From contig NC_065878.1 of the NCBI RefSeq assembly GCF_933775445.1, positions 15,697,395-15,761,394 of the forward strand: a stretch of DNA of 64,000 nucleotides, in the 5' to 3' direction. The notes beneath the pieces are model-generated. The model was not told the origin of the DNA and made no database searches. It was given only the letters and a program-made list of their open reading frames with translations. The translations under genes and the position numbers were made by a program. The DNA is from Argentina anserina (lineage: Eukaryota > Streptophyta > Magnoliopsida > Rosales > Rosaceae). Below are positions 1 to 11,470 of this stretch, piece by piece (the stretch's first letter is position 1; every line of letters starts with the position of its first letter).

Positions 1-348
1 GAAAGTCATATGGAAGATTTCAAAACTGCAAACAACTAAATAAACTAAATTAATCACATAACGAACAACTCAAAACCAAGCACAATATTTTATTACATGT
101 TGGAAATACTTTGTTGATCATCAAAAACTTTATAAGCATATAAGCAATATATAAATATAAAGCTTATAAGCATTTCACATTAAACTTTTCATTGAACATT
201 ATGAAAGCAAAATGAGCAAAACTGATATTGTTGAAAGTTATATACTAATTTGGTGTAGCAAATCGTCAAGGTTTATCAACTTTGGATAAAGTCCAAATTG
301 AGAGTTAATTAGTGAATTGTTTTTTCTAAAGGTGCATGTGCTTCCTTC
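1..348. other. AT-rich intergenic stretch
   Basis: No open reading frame, RNA gene or repeat with clear ends was seen here. It is plain AT-rich plant intergenic DNA leading to the target site of the LTR-like element that starts at 354. Confidence 0.6.
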
Positions 349-353
349 AATAC

Positions 354-3300
354 TGTAATAACCCAAATTTTTAGAAACTAAATGTCGAGTATTTTTAAAG
401 TGTTAAACTTGTGAAAGTAATTCAAGACGACAATTGGAGGTTTGCGACATTTCGAGACGAAAACGGAAACGTTCTCGGATCATTTAATTAGAAAACGTAA
501 CGTTACCGCAACGTATAGATCGACTTTTATTCCGTCGCTCGGTTGCGAAAACTTCCTTCACGAAAGTTGTAGAGCTCGTCGATACGAGTTCGTGAGTATG
601 TGACGCGTTCAAATCGGACATCGTACGTAAGAGTTATTAACGTCGGAAGTTAGTTTCCGATTTTGAAAACGAGTATAAAAGGGTATTTTTGTGATTAGGG
701 TTTCCATTTCAGGAAACCCTTCTCTCTCTCTCCCATCCGCCTCCCTCCCCATTCTCTCTCCCCGATTCGCACCCTCCCTCCCTCAGAAAATCCATCACCG
801 GCGATCTCCCTCACCGCTCGTCCGCGTCGCCCACCGTCGGCTTGGGCAGCTTCGCGCGACCCTCCACTACCGACCCCGAGCTCGACACGCCGTCCCACGC
901 AGCACCGAAGCTCCACCAGCTACCCCTGGATTCGGCAGAAAAACGTCTCCATCCTAGGCGCATCTCCGACGAAGCACGAGCACGGAAGAGGGTTTCTCGA
1001 CGTCGACCCTCGCCTTGGTGCCCTCTGCCTTCAACTTGGAGGCCGAACCCCGTCGATCCGAGTGCTCTCCGAAGAGTTGAAATACCACCGGCGATCCAAG
1101 CTCTTCCGGAACCAAATCGGAGTTCTTGGCTTCGATTAAGGTATGAATCGATGTAATTGATGGATTGGTTGTGGATTTTTGATTGTTTTGATTTGATTTG
1201 GTGGAGATCGGGGAGGAGGAGGAATAGGGGGAAACCGCCTCTTTAGGCGGCGCTTGAGTAGTCATGCAGGGGGTAGGGATGTGGCCGGTGGTAGGAGGAA
1301 GAAGAGGGGGAAGAAATAAGGAGATTAGGAGCGGCGGTGGCGTGATACGCGCCGTTGGTGGTGTCGGCGCGTGAGCCCCACGCGCAGCCTGTCGGCGGGT
1401 GGCGCGTGTACCCCACGCGCCGCCACGTGCGGCGGCGGGAACGGTGGTTCCGAGAAGGGTAAGTTTGTAATTTATTACGTACAGTAAATGTTAATATATA
1501 TTTTATTTACGTACGGTAAATGTAAATGTAAATTTTATTTACGCACGGTAAATGTAAATTTTATTTACGTACGGTAATTGTAAATGTAAATTACTTTTAG
1601 TAAAGGTAAAAAGTAATTTTGAAAAGGTAATTCGGTAATTTTTATTTACTGAGACAGTACGTACATTTAAAATAGTATTTATACGTACAAAAATACGTAA
1701 ACAGTATGTACTCGTACATAGATACATATTTGATGTGTATTTGTACAGTAATGTACAAATAGTAAATACGGAACAATGAATAGTGAATAGTGAACAGTAA
1801 CAGTGACCAGTAATTTCATAAAACCGAAAATTGCTGAATAGTAACCGATTATTACTGTTTCGGCATTTTAAGGTTTACGAAACGTTTCTAAAATTCTTTT
1901 CTTATCTTTTCAAGGTGATCGATAAATCGAGGAAATAAATTATCTTCGGAAATTGTGGAATTACGCTCGAGTCGATAAGGTGAGTAAAATCTCACTTATT
2001 TACGAATCTACCCTTGCGGTGATTCAAGATTTTGCAAGAGTTTTTAATATTGAATTACGACATGTATACAATATAGTAGATTACATATATATTGTATAAA
2101 TGGTAATAAGTACATATATATATATATAGTTTGCTATATTATATATTGTTATGAATTCATTGGAATTGGTCATTTCGAATGACGAGAATTAAATATTGAG
2201 CATGTAATTTGATTTTTGTACAATATGAGGTGTGATTATTGTACGTGGTTTTAACATGAGTTTGTTAAAATGTTTTGTCTTCGGACGTGTTTATGAAATA
2301 TGACATGTATATGATATAATGGATTATATATATATTGTATAAATGGTAAATATGTACATATATATATAGTTTGCTATATAATATACTGTTATGATTTTAT
2401 CGTGTTTTATGTAATTTTGATGACGAGATTTATATATCGAGCATGTGATTTTGATTTGTACAATATGATGTGAGATTATTGTACGTGATTTTAACATGGA
2501 GATTGTTAAAATGTTGATTTGTCTTCGGACTTGATTTTTGGTACAATATGATGTGAGATTATTGTACGTGATTTTAACATTGAGATTGTTAAAATGTTGA
2601 TTTGTCTTCGGACGTGATTTGGTACAATATGATGTGAGATTATTGTACGTGTTTGGCAAGTCGGAACCTAGCCTTTGGCCGGGCGAAAGTTACGATACAG
2701 TTAGAGCTCTAGTCTGTCTGCCGTAGTACTGCATGTGAGGTAACGGGTGGTTATCTCATGGGTACTCATATTGTTTTGGATGTTGGGTAGCGGGTGGCTA
2801 TCCAATATCGGCGGTGTATTACGAGAGGGGTAACAGATGTGTACCAGCGTTCTTGGTACCTGTAATATAAATGCATTTGGGTAACCAGAAGGGTTACTTA
2901 ATTTCTCATGAGCGTTTTATTTCATATTTCTTTGGGACGACCAGATTGGCCGTCCATTGACTCATGAGTGTGTTTATATTTGTTTGATTTCTGGATTTTC
3001 GTATATATTGATATGTGAGTTGTATATTTTCATTTTACTCATACAAGCTGTAAAGCTTACCGGGTTTGTGTTTACAATCCCGGTGCACCAATTCAATGGT
3101 GTAGTGGATAACTCCGCAGGTGTGGATTAGCGGGAATTGACGGACCGCTCAGAGGACTTGAAGTTATTTATCTCCAGCTTGTGTGAGGATTTTGTGTGAC
3201 TATCTTGTGAGGTTGTTGTGAGGATTATACATTTCCATTTGTTATAATGTTGAATTATAATTTGGGTTGTAATAATCGGTTTGACTGAGTTGTATTTTGA

Positions 3301-3415
3301 ACTCAGAGATGATCCGCTGTGACATTTTAAATGATTTCGATTTTATCGAGATTGTTTGGTGTTTAACGACTCCAAAATTTTGAGTTTTTAGGCTCGAAAT
3401 TTTAGGGTCGTTACA
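354..3415 (+). mobile_element. Solo-LTR-like element, copy 1 (about 3.06 kb)
   Basis: The element begins TGTAATAACCC and ends GGGTCGTTACA, so it has TG...CA ends, and it is flanked by a perfect 5-bp target-site duplication AATAC (349-353 and 3416-3420). A second copy lies in reverse orientation at 47496-50285. A TATAAAAGG box near 675 followed by a GC-rich, pyrimidine-rich leader (about 700-1450) fits a U3/R layout and gives the orientation as +. No gag, protease, integrase or reverse transcriptase reading is present. TG...CA ends with a 5-bp duplication are the signature of LTR-retrotransposon integration, so a solo LTR left by LTR-LTR recombination is the simplest reading; a coding-free non-autonomous element is the alternative. 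The short GC-rich reading frames at 691-1156 are not convincing genes. Confidence 0.8.
2059..2655 (+). repeat. Nested tandem repeats inside the LTR-like element
   Basis: Two levels of duplication are visible. A block of about 240 bp starting near the CATGTATA at 2060 recurs from about 2302 (the ATATATAGTTTGCTATAT core appears in both). A shorter unit of about 81-83 bp, anchored by CAATATGATG at 2461, 2544 and 2625, follows. The unit carries an ACAATA...TATTGTAC inverted motif. The same arrangement is seen in the second copy at about 48250-48900, so the duplication predates the spread of these two copies. Confidence 0.75.
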
Positions 3416-3567
3416 AATACTCTTAGAAATATTATATATGTTTCAATTTACTAATATTCAATGTAATAAGTAAAATTGGGAAAGACAAGAAAAAATTACT
3501 TATTCATATCTCATTGATGGACGTGTTTAATGTTGTTTTATAAAATTGATACTTTAAGGCCCTTATA

Positions 3568-3930
3568 GAGCATCTCGAATGAGATAGTCAAATTTTTTTG
3601 TTAAAATTAAATTTGATATGTGAGATGGATTTTGACCAGTATGAGATTTTTTCATTCCAATAAAAGTGTTAAAATAGATACATATTTTACTAGTAATACT
3701 GAGAGAGAGATTGTAGGTTAATACGAAATTATGGGTATGAATGAAAGAGAATGAGAGAAAAAAATAAAGAAAAAAAATAACTCTAGTCATTCATTTTGTC
3801 AAATTTGACATGGTTGTTTGAGATAACCATCCATGTGACAAATAACATTATTGTTAGAGTTATGTTTCAATAGTCAATTATAGTTGTTGGGCTTTTCACG
3901 TAGGATTTGATTATATTGTTGGAGATGCTC
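3568..3930. mobile_element. Probable MITE with GAGCATCTC termini
   Basis: GAGCATCTCGAA at the left and TTGGAGATGCTC at the right form short terminal inverted repeats about 363 bp apart, with TTA beside both ends (3563-3565 and 3931-3933). GAGCATCTC-type ends next to TTA resemble Tourist-type PIF/Harbinger MITEs. The inverted repeat is short and the left TTA is two bases off the terminus, so both the family and the exact edges are uncertain. No coding capacity. Confidence 0.5.
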
Positions 3931-5825
3931 TTAGCCCTAATGATGTACCACATATAACTAAATTTAATCATATTATTTGGATTGTAACTGATGTTACTCT
4001 CATGTAGTTTATTTTCTCTCTAACAATTTGTTTATCATTGAGGTTTACCCCAAATATATAATTTATCATATTCCTATAATAATCAAATGACATCTCCCGA
4101 ATCCTTACAATGTTAATTTTTTTAATGATAGAATTGTCTCTCTTGGTTTTAACTTGTTTACTCATTTGATATGGTTCCACAACCTTCTCTAACTATGTCT
4201 TAAGTGTTCCATTTGGATCAACTAAAATGAGGAGATATTTTTGATTTTTTTAGTGAGAAATGAATAATTCAATTATCAATTTACAAGTCGAAATTACATA
4301 ACTTGCGAAAACAATAGGCTAAAAAAAACAATTGATAACAAAAAACATGTGTCTCTAACCCAATTAAACTAGACATAGCAAGAAGAGACTACAACTCACT
4401 AAACTATGAGTCCAAATCCTTACAACTGATAATAGAGATGTTAACATGTACATGTCCAAGTAAAGCTAGCTGATAACATTGTCATCGTCATCGTCATCAC
4501 CGCAAGTAGCCATGTGGAAGATTTGAGTAAATCATAGCGTTGATGCACGAGAAACTGATGTCATCTATATCCCAATGCACATATGAAATGGAAACTTAAA
4601 ACTCAGAGGAAAACCTCCTTAAAGCAATATTGTCCAAACCACCATTGTAACCAAAGTCACAAAGAAGATGTAGTAAACATAAGAGAACTAAGAACCAAAA
4701 CCATACCAAATGACCAAATTTTTTTTGGGGGGGAGGGGGGGGGGGGGGATGATGAACTCATGCTTGAGCACCCACAATTTGATACATAATGCTTGATAAC
4801 AGGTTGTTTTGGTGTACATGAAGTAACTAAATTTCCGAAAGAGTTGGAATAGATTGACATTAGTGTGAGGAACCGAGGCCTCCTAACCTTGATAAAGCCA
4901 ATTAAAATCCAAAAACTTGGGATGATGAAGCACCACACAATGGGTGCAAATCTCACCACATAACAGTGACATTACTAGAGACAATAGTATACAATGAAAT
5001 TAAGAAAATTACCTTATATGGGACAAGTGCCTAGATCCGAACCAAGTTAAAGGCTAAGTTCCAAGTCATTAGTATCTAACGTGAAATCCTGAATGCATTG
5101 AAAACCTAAAACACACGGTCTCTAACTAAAGAATGCAATACCAAAAGTTACATATCTTCACACGCAAATCCGAGTTCATTCTTCTCATGCTTAGACAACC
5201 GTTGGAGTACTGGACCATCAAATCACTGATTACTGATCGTCGGGGCGATGAGAATGACGTCCTACCATCAGGTCGGAACCACCAATCCAGTCACCATCCT
5301 TTAGACGCTAACTGATCCAAGATATGTCCAGAATTATGTTTAATGTGCTATGGAACCAAGACGACAAACCATTTCATACAACCCGACCACCAGTCGCCTA
5401 ACGCGACAGTATCGCTCATTTCCCAAGTCGTTCACTTACACTGTTAAGATAGAAATTCAAATTTACCCACTTCCCTCCACCAAGCCGCAACTACCTCCAC
5501 AATGCCGACATCACATTCGACTACACACGCTGAGTTGACCATCACATGCACTAGGGTCGGGGCACACCCAGACGAGATAAGTAGAAGAAATCATTTTGTA
5601 TTTTCGCACGCGAGACACATTCAATAGAAGAATGAATTTTTTTAAAGTAACTTTAGTTGTTTTTTTTTTTACTTTTAGTGACATATGTTTTATCTTCTTA
5701 TAATTGTTTTGACAATTATGACAATGAGAATGATATATTTGTAGTCTTTTTATATATTTATTTTTTCAAATTATTTTGATATGATATGAATTGATTAAGA
5801 AACACAAAACTTTCTTAATTTCCCT
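3931..5825. other. Intergenic DNA without a recognised gene
   Basis: Only short reading frames occur (under about 100 codons), with no recognisable domain and no consistent codon pattern. The stretch holds a poly-T/poly-G run at 4719-4748 and a small TCATCG repeat near 4483. No tRNA, rRNA or element with both ends was recognised. Confidence 0.5.
4727..4748 (+). repeat. Poly-G run
   Basis: Twenty-two bases that are all G except one A at 4734, directly after eight T. Such runs can form quadruplexes and are prone to length errors in sequencing, so the exact length should not be trusted. Confidence 0.85.
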
Positions 5826-8010
5826 ATGCTCTCTCTTAGCCTCCGCGTGTGTCTACCCTACGCTTTTTCCTTCTCCGTCTGGCAGCACATCCTAGTGACG
5901 TCATCGTCGGACAAGAGCTCTTTGCCAAGGTCCTCTTGGCTGCTATTCTTCTCTAGCTTGGGATCTGAAATCTATTTTAATGATGGGGAAGAGCGATTGT
6001 GCGTCTGGGCATGAGTTCTCTCGGCTTTAGGGTTGGTGGAAGTGATGGTGGAGGATTGATATGATGGGTCGATCTACTTGGTTCATGAGCGTAAGGAAAC
6101 TGGGCAATGAGATGATGGTAGGTGATGAAATCGGACGACGAGCATGGTTTGTTTGTAGGTAAAGGGATCAACCTACTTTGGCTAGATTGGTTGATTGTTG
6201 GCAATATTTAGTGATCTCCATGACCTGCTCCCAAGGCATATGGTGGTCGTCAACTTGGTGGAGGTGGTGTTGTGATAGTGGAGACGACTTAACGATTTGG
6301 TGTTGGTGGCAGTGCGACTGGTGGAAGAGGTAGAGATGCTTTTGGGCTTGGCATGGTTCTCTTTCCCTCTTGGACATATCTTGGGCATGAGTTCAAGAAC
6401 TAAGTCCATTATGTGAAATTATTTTTTATTCTATTGTTATTTCTTTTCAGTAAATTGTTCTATGTGGTAGTTTTTTTTGTTAGTATGTCGGGCTTATCTT
6501 GACGGGATGTCAAACTTGTCGTGATTGCATACCTTCATGTTGATCATGGAGTTTCATTATGTAATGTGTTTTTTTTTTAAATAAAGGGCAGGTGCGGCTA
6601 CCTCAAGCCTCTATTAATGAGATTATCAAATACAAGGGGAGGACATGAAACCTGAACCTCTGAAATAATATCAGAAAATTCCTATAAATAAGTACCCAAC
6701 AAATCACTAACTAATAAAAAGTACTACTCTAAATGCGACTATTTGCTTTGAAACAACGATGACATAATTGAAAGCATAGTAGATATGTAACCTAAACATG
6801 ATGAAACATCACATACATATCCTAATGTCCAATAAAATAGCTATTCAACTATGCTGCTGCTGAAAAATAAATCTGACGACACTTAGTCTTACCATACCAC
6901 TAGGTGGCAACGACCATTTGACGAAGCAAGAAACTCATTTCCTACCTAGAGCAGACGAGGCACATTGAGTGCACACACATGTACGAAGCCCGACTGACCC
7001 AACAATACTATTATATGAGCTTATTTCAAAAGTAAATAAACAACAAAAATAAATAACAACAGTAAATTAATTATTGCCAAGGTCATGCCCCATAATTTGA
7101 GACCTAACCCTTATTACAACCTAGAATGAGCCTACAGGCAGTGCCCAAGCCCACAAGTCCAAACCGAAAAGTGGGCATCCAATCTTCTCAGCCCAGGTTA
7201 AGATACGTGTCTCGTCGCCTCTTCGTTCGTCACCAACGAAAGTCTGCACCGTCCGATATTCTTTTAATTGTTGACCGGTGACGCAAACCAGCGTGTTGTC
7301 AAACCCACAACCAACAGCCCTTGGCAGGTAGGCATGATTGCATATCCAATCACCACTGGTAGTCAGACCAGCCGACTGTCGATCCTGCGACAGGCTAGAC
7401 AACCACTGACCACCGATCCGACAAAGTTCTAGCAGCAACGATACTAGCAACAACGACACAACGATTCCTTGCAATTGAGAGAGAAGATGAATTACACTTT
7501 CTGATCCAAACCTCCAAGCCAGAAACATGTCGACTAACCAAACAACCCGTCCGACTACCCACATTGTGTGCCGGCTAGACCAAAGGTCATGGCCAACGCC
7601 AAGGCGCAACCGAACATGCACTAGTGTTAACAACAACGACAACAAGAGAGAATGGAGTTAGGGTATTTTTTTCTCTTATGCAACCTGGGTTAAGGTTCTT
7701 GTCTTTTTTTTTTGTAAGCTTAGATAATTTGAGCGTGATATGTGTCATTTGACTTTTGTCATGAATCATTGTCTATCTTGAAAAGGTGGTAGCGGATGAC
7801 ATGTAAAAAGTCTTCCTAATGAAAGTATTCATTTCTTCAAAGAAAAAGAAAAAAAAAGAGAAGGATGGATTGTAAAATGAAGAGCTCTTTCTTTATCATA
7901 TGATTCATATCTAGTAAAATAACAAACAACCTAGTGTAACCAAAAAAATAAAACAAGCTAGGTCAATCAGACATTCAGACTAAAACGCAGTCGTTTTGGT
8001 CACAAAGCCG
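5826..8010. other. Intergenic DNA upstream of COX11
   Basis: No gene was recognised. A T-run near 6572 followed by a GC-richer block looks like the poly-A end of a minus-strand retroposon, but no target duplication was found. The longest reading frame is listed separately at 7121-7645 (-). The last 100 bases lead into the COX11 promoter. Confidence 0.45.
7121..7645 (-). CDS. Unassigned 174-codon reading frame, doubtful
   Basis: An uninterrupted reading frame of 174 codons runs on the minus strand. The product is unrecognised: the middle is rich in Leu, Val and Ser (around residues 55-75), and the C-terminal half is less biased, with several Trp and Cys. It lies in a GC-richer island bordered upstream (in + coordinates) by a T-run near 6572, which could be a minus-strand retroposon tail. 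I see no promoter, no paralogue in the window and no domain. It may be the decayed 3' part of a transposon and may not be a gene. Confidence 0.15.
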   Translation of the reverse strand: MLSLLLTLVHVRLRLGVGHDLWSSRHTMWVVGRVVWLVDMFLAWRFGSESVIHLLSQLQGIVVSLLLVSLLLELCRIGGQWLSSLSQDRQSAGLTTSGDWICNHAYLPRAVGCGFDNTLVCVTGQQLKEYRTVQTFVGDERRGDETRILTWAEKIGCPLFGLDLWAWALPVGSF

Positions 8011-8013
8011 CCC

Positions 8014-8028
8014 TATATATATATATAT
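8014..8028 (+). promoter_or_regulatory. TATA box of COX11
   Basis: A run of alternating TA lies about 75-90 bp before the first 5'UTR splice donor (GT at 8106). The sequence after it is pyrimidine-rich, as is usual for plant leaders. Placement at the start of the COX11 transcript is inferred from the 5'UTR intron model. Confidence 0.55.
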
Positions 8029-8105
8029 CCTTATTTCCACTACCCCAACCTCCTCGACTCTCAGCTGCTCGTCTTTCCCAGATTCAAAGCTCTCAGCTTC
8101 ACCAG

Positions 8106-10399
8106 GTACTCCATTTCTCCGATTCCAAACTCATAATCATTCCCCAAAAATTCCCAGTATCAATTTACCTCTCATGGGTTTAGATGGAAATGATGTTGAA
8201 ATAGTAAAAGGTTTGAGCTAAGAAACTGTGAATGGCATTTCTGAAATGTGAAGAGGGCCCTAGTTCTTGTTAAAGCTTTTGCATTGTGACTTTCGCAACC
8301 TCTTCTAAATCAAAAGAATGAAAATGGGGTCGTATGAAAAGGCGTGGGTTGCATTCTAATATTGAATGTCAATCTAGACTGCTCCCTACATTATTGGTGT
8401 AGCTTAGTTGACGCACCGTCTGCCATCACAGTTCTTGCCTTGAAAAAACACTTTGTGCTGATCCATCTCCATGATATTGAGAGCCGTCTACTGTTGTTTG
8501 CTATTGTTTGTTTTGAATTTGTATTTCTGTGTTGAGCTGTATTAAGTTAATGGAAAATGGTCTAGAACCCACATTTTGGTCAATTATCTGATCACGAAGG
8601 TACCCATTATTAGTGTGGGCTTTGTTTTTTTGAAAGGGGTAGTGTGGGCTTTGTTAATGGAGCTTTGTTTATAGCTGTAGGTTACGTGTAGTTGTTGTTT
8701 GTAGTAGGTTAAGATTTGGTAGTTAAAAAAACATTTAGGTCTTGTGAAAGCTGGTGAGTTAGAAATGTATTAATGATGAGAAATGGTCGAGTGAGTGTTG
8801 ATTAGCTAGTCATTGTATGCAGCTCTAAATACATGTATTTCTGTAGCTGGTTTCATTGGCAAGAGGAAAATTTAGTCCTTGCTTTGTTGTTATAGTTCAG
8901 AGAGAAGTTCAACAAGATGGCAAGAACGGGAAATTTAATTCCCTGTAATGATGATGGCTACTCTATCCAGTATCCACAGGCATATATTGCTGGATTAATC
9001 ATTTTATGAGCTAAGTACTCCTTATGTATAGTAGGATTAGTAGGCTTTTTAATTATTATAGAAGTACTCAACATGTACTTTATAATATTGCATTTTGCTA
9101 AATTTCTGTAGTTTTTGGTCACTAGGTAGTGGTCATTGAGATTCTAGTGTTCTAAGTTTGAATTATACTTTTTGGACTCCAGAAATCCGTTCTTATGATT
9201 GATGAAGGATGTTTGATATTGCTTTTCGCCTTGAGGCGTTATTTTAGTTGTTTTTTTTAATATATATTTTCTTTCTTTTTATGTGGCTCGCCCTTCTTTT
9301 TGTATATATAATTTATTTTTTGGGAGCATTCAGTACTTGTAGCAAGAATGTCCACATTGGCCCTTAAAGTTAACTGCTCACTATTTCTAATTTGAAGGGA
9401 AAGACTGCATGTATGTACATCTCAGTTTCTACTGCAAGCACAAGTTTATTTGTGTCACCCTGACCAGTTTCTGCTTGTGTGATTCCAGTTCACAGTTTTC
9501 ATTTGTGCTTAAATCATGCGTTACAAAAGGTTTTTTTAGTTTGAAGTAAATTGCTGAAGTAGGTAGTTGTACCTAGAGAGTAATGTTTTAGTACATAAGG
9601 AGTTAAAATTGTTAGTAATTAGAGAGATTGTTAACTTAAATTGTTGGTTGCTTCTTATGGTGAACTCCCTGTGAATTGGTTGGGGCTGTTCAAGTTTCCG
9701 AAGCATAGATTACCAATTGCCAGTATTAAACAACACCGTGTATGGTTTTGCTTACACTGTGTTACCTGTCTCCTGGTACATGTATTCTCTCTAAACACCT
9801 AAAATAATCTTTGATCGATTTGTGTGAAATATTCAATTATTATCTCATCAAAGTTGGTTCATTGTTTCGTCAGATAGGATTCATTTTTATTTGTGTAACT
9901 TTAGAGTGTGGCAAGCTCTTAAGTGGAATTGTTACAAAAATAAATAAAAAGCAAGCAGATTCCAAAATTCTATTTTCTTCCTTGTAGATTCCTGCTCTAT
10001 AGTATTTGCTTTTTACAAAGCCTATATTGCTGGTGGAATTGGTGTGGAAATGCTGGTGGAGAATGTCCACCAAATTTGACAAATAAAGCTCTACAATATG
10101 AATTTTTAATGAGGCATACGCTGTATACACATTGAGTTTGGCTATCGTTTGCTTTTGACAATTATTTTTCTTTTCTTTTGTATATATGTATATTTCTTAG
10201 GTATAATGGTTATCACATAGGTTGCAGAAAAGCAATTAGATTTGGGCTTTGTTTAGTAGTATTCAACCTCAGATGGAATTTAAGGATTCTTTTGGTTGGC
10301 TTATGAGATTATGGATTATCAGTTCTCTTTAAGTTCAAAGTGCATTCCTTACCGATTATCAGATTATTTGTTATCTTACTGCTTCTTTGGTGCTTGCAG
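8106..10399 (+). other. Predicted 5'UTR intron of COX11 (about 2.3 kb)
   Basis: A donor CCAG|GTACTCC at 8106 and an acceptor GCTTGCAG at 10399, with the coding start at 10447, fit a long leader intron. The interior is AT-rich, has only short frames and shows no transposon with both ends. It is a prediction without transcript evidence; a shorter transcript starting nearer the ATG is possible. Confidence 0.55.
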
Positions 10400-10401
10400 G
10401 T

Positions 10402-10428
10402 ATGCTGTTGGTACCAAATATGAAGTAA
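10402..10428 (+). promoter_or_regulatory. Upstream ORF before COX11 (8 codons plus stop)
   Basis: Just after the predicted acceptor, an ATG opens an 8-residue frame (reads MLLVPNMK) that stops 18 bp before the COX11 ATG. It would lie in the mature leader if the intron model is right, and might lower COX11 translation. Function is inferred only. Confidence 0.4.
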
Positions 10429-10446
10429 AATCTGCTCTCTTTAAAC

Positions 10447-11238
10447 ATGTCAATATCACGGATTTGTAGAAGAGCTGTTCCCTTGTTCAAGTGCACACAG
10501 TGTTTACCATTCGAATCCAGATGCATACCCAATTATAATTCAAATGGCGGTAACACTAGGCATTTTGGCCATTATAGTATGTGGCGCCCCAAGTTAGGCT
10601 CATTTAGCAAGTGTGGTCAGCCCCAACCTTTTGCTGCTCAATCTCTGTTGAGAAGCCAGCGATTCTATTCTACTCAGGCTGCCACAGAAGAAAAATCACG
10701 CAAGACACTAGTGTACCTTACAGGTTTGGTTTTTGCAATGGTTGCGGCCAGTTATGCAGCAGTTCCTATCTACAGAAGATTCTGCCAAGCTACTGGGTAT
10801 GGTGGCACTATCCAACGTCGTGAGAGTGTTGAACAGAAGATTGCTCGTCATGCCAAGGATGGCACAATCACCAACAGAGAGATTGTGGTGCAATTCAACG
10901 CTGATGTGGCTGATGGAATGCAATGGAAGTTTACTCCTACACAAAGAGAAGTAAGGGTCAAACCTGGTGAAAGTGCACTTGCTTTTTATACCGCTGAAAA
11001 TCGAAGTTCAACTCCAATAGTTGGTGTCTCCACATATAATGTTACCCCCATGAAGGCTGCAGTATACTTCAATAAAATCCAGTGCTTTTGCTTTGAGGAG
11101 CAACGTCTCCTTCCTGGGGAGCAGATTGATATGCCTGTGTTCTTTTATATCGATCCTGAGTTTGAAACAGATCCAAGAATGGATGGTATCAATAACATAA
11201 TTTTATCCTATACCTTTTTCAAGGTTTCAGAGGAATGA
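10447..11238 (+). CDS. COX11: Cytochrome c oxidase assembly protein COX11, mitochondrial
   Basis: A 263-residue, single-coding-exon frame matching the CtaG/Cox11 family. Known role: a copper chaperone of the mitochondrial inner membrane that delivers copper to the CuB site of cytochrome c oxidase subunit 1. Seen: an N-terminal region rich in Arg and Ser (about 1-80) fitting a mitochondrial presequence; one transmembrane helix at about 87-109 (VYLTGLVFAMVAASYAAVPI) followed by the family's YRRFCQATGYGG segment; then the globular intermembrane-space domain with the copper-binding CFCF motif (Cys213, Cys215), followed by the EEQ...LPGE stretch typical of the family. Length fits plant homologues. 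The ATG is the first in frame after the leader intron. A Copia element is inserted 36 bp after the stop, so the native 3'UTR is split: its remainder resumes near 16748. Confidence 0.95.
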   Translation: MSISRICRRAVPLFKCTQCLPFESRCIPNYNSNGGNTRHFGHYSMWRPKLGSFSKCGQPQPFAAQSLLRSQRFYSTQAATEEKSRKTLVYLTGLVFAMVAASYAAVPIYRRFCQATGYGGTIQRRESVEQKIARHAKDGTITNREIVVQFNADVADGMQWKFTPTQREVRVKPGESALAFYTAENRSSTPIVGVSTYNVTPMKAAVYFNKIQCFCFEEQRLLPGEQIDMPVFFYIDPEFETDPRMDGINNIILSYTFFKVSEE

Positions 11239-11274
11239 CATTTCTTAACTTCGTTCATGTTTTTGTGAAGATAA

Positions 11275-11457
11275 TGTTGGAGTGAGCTGGAAAGAAGTTG
11301 TGAGCATGTTACTCATGGTGGAACAGCTATGCTTAATTATTAGAGTTAGTGTTAAACAGCAGTACAATGTTCTCTCATCTTCACTATAAATAGATAGGTT
11401 AGTCTTGTATTAATTTATCAAGAAGAATAATCAGTATACAAACCTTTATATTTCAGT
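11275..11457 (+). repeat. 5' LTR of the Copia element
   Basis: Starts TGTTGGAGTG and ends TTTCAGT, just before the primer-binding site. A TATAAATA box lies at 11395-11402. The end is CAGT rather than the canonical CA. The boundary is fixed by LTR-LTR identity, the adjoining primer site and the GATAA duplication. Confidence 0.9.
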
Positions 11458-11470
11458 TGGTATCAGAGCA
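11458..11470 (+). other. Primer-binding site of the Copia element
   Basis: TGGTATCAGAGCA is the standard plant match to the 3' end of initiator Met-tRNA, placed directly after the 5' LTR. It is not a tRNA gene. Confidence 0.9.

Noticed and set aside
691..1265. Overlapping frames of 73-104 codons just after the TATA box of LTR copy 1
   Set aside because: The region is not conserved in copy 2 and gives open frames on both strands; treated as leader.
2324..2659. 111-codon minus-strand frame whose peptide recurs at 48245-48879
   Set aside because: The shared peptide comes from the tandem repeats of the two LTR-like copies; the frame has repeat-driven composition and no domain.
11458..11470. tRNA-like TGGTATCAGAGC sequence
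   Set aside because: It is the primer-binding site of the Copia element; no cloverleaf follows, so it is not a tRNA gene.
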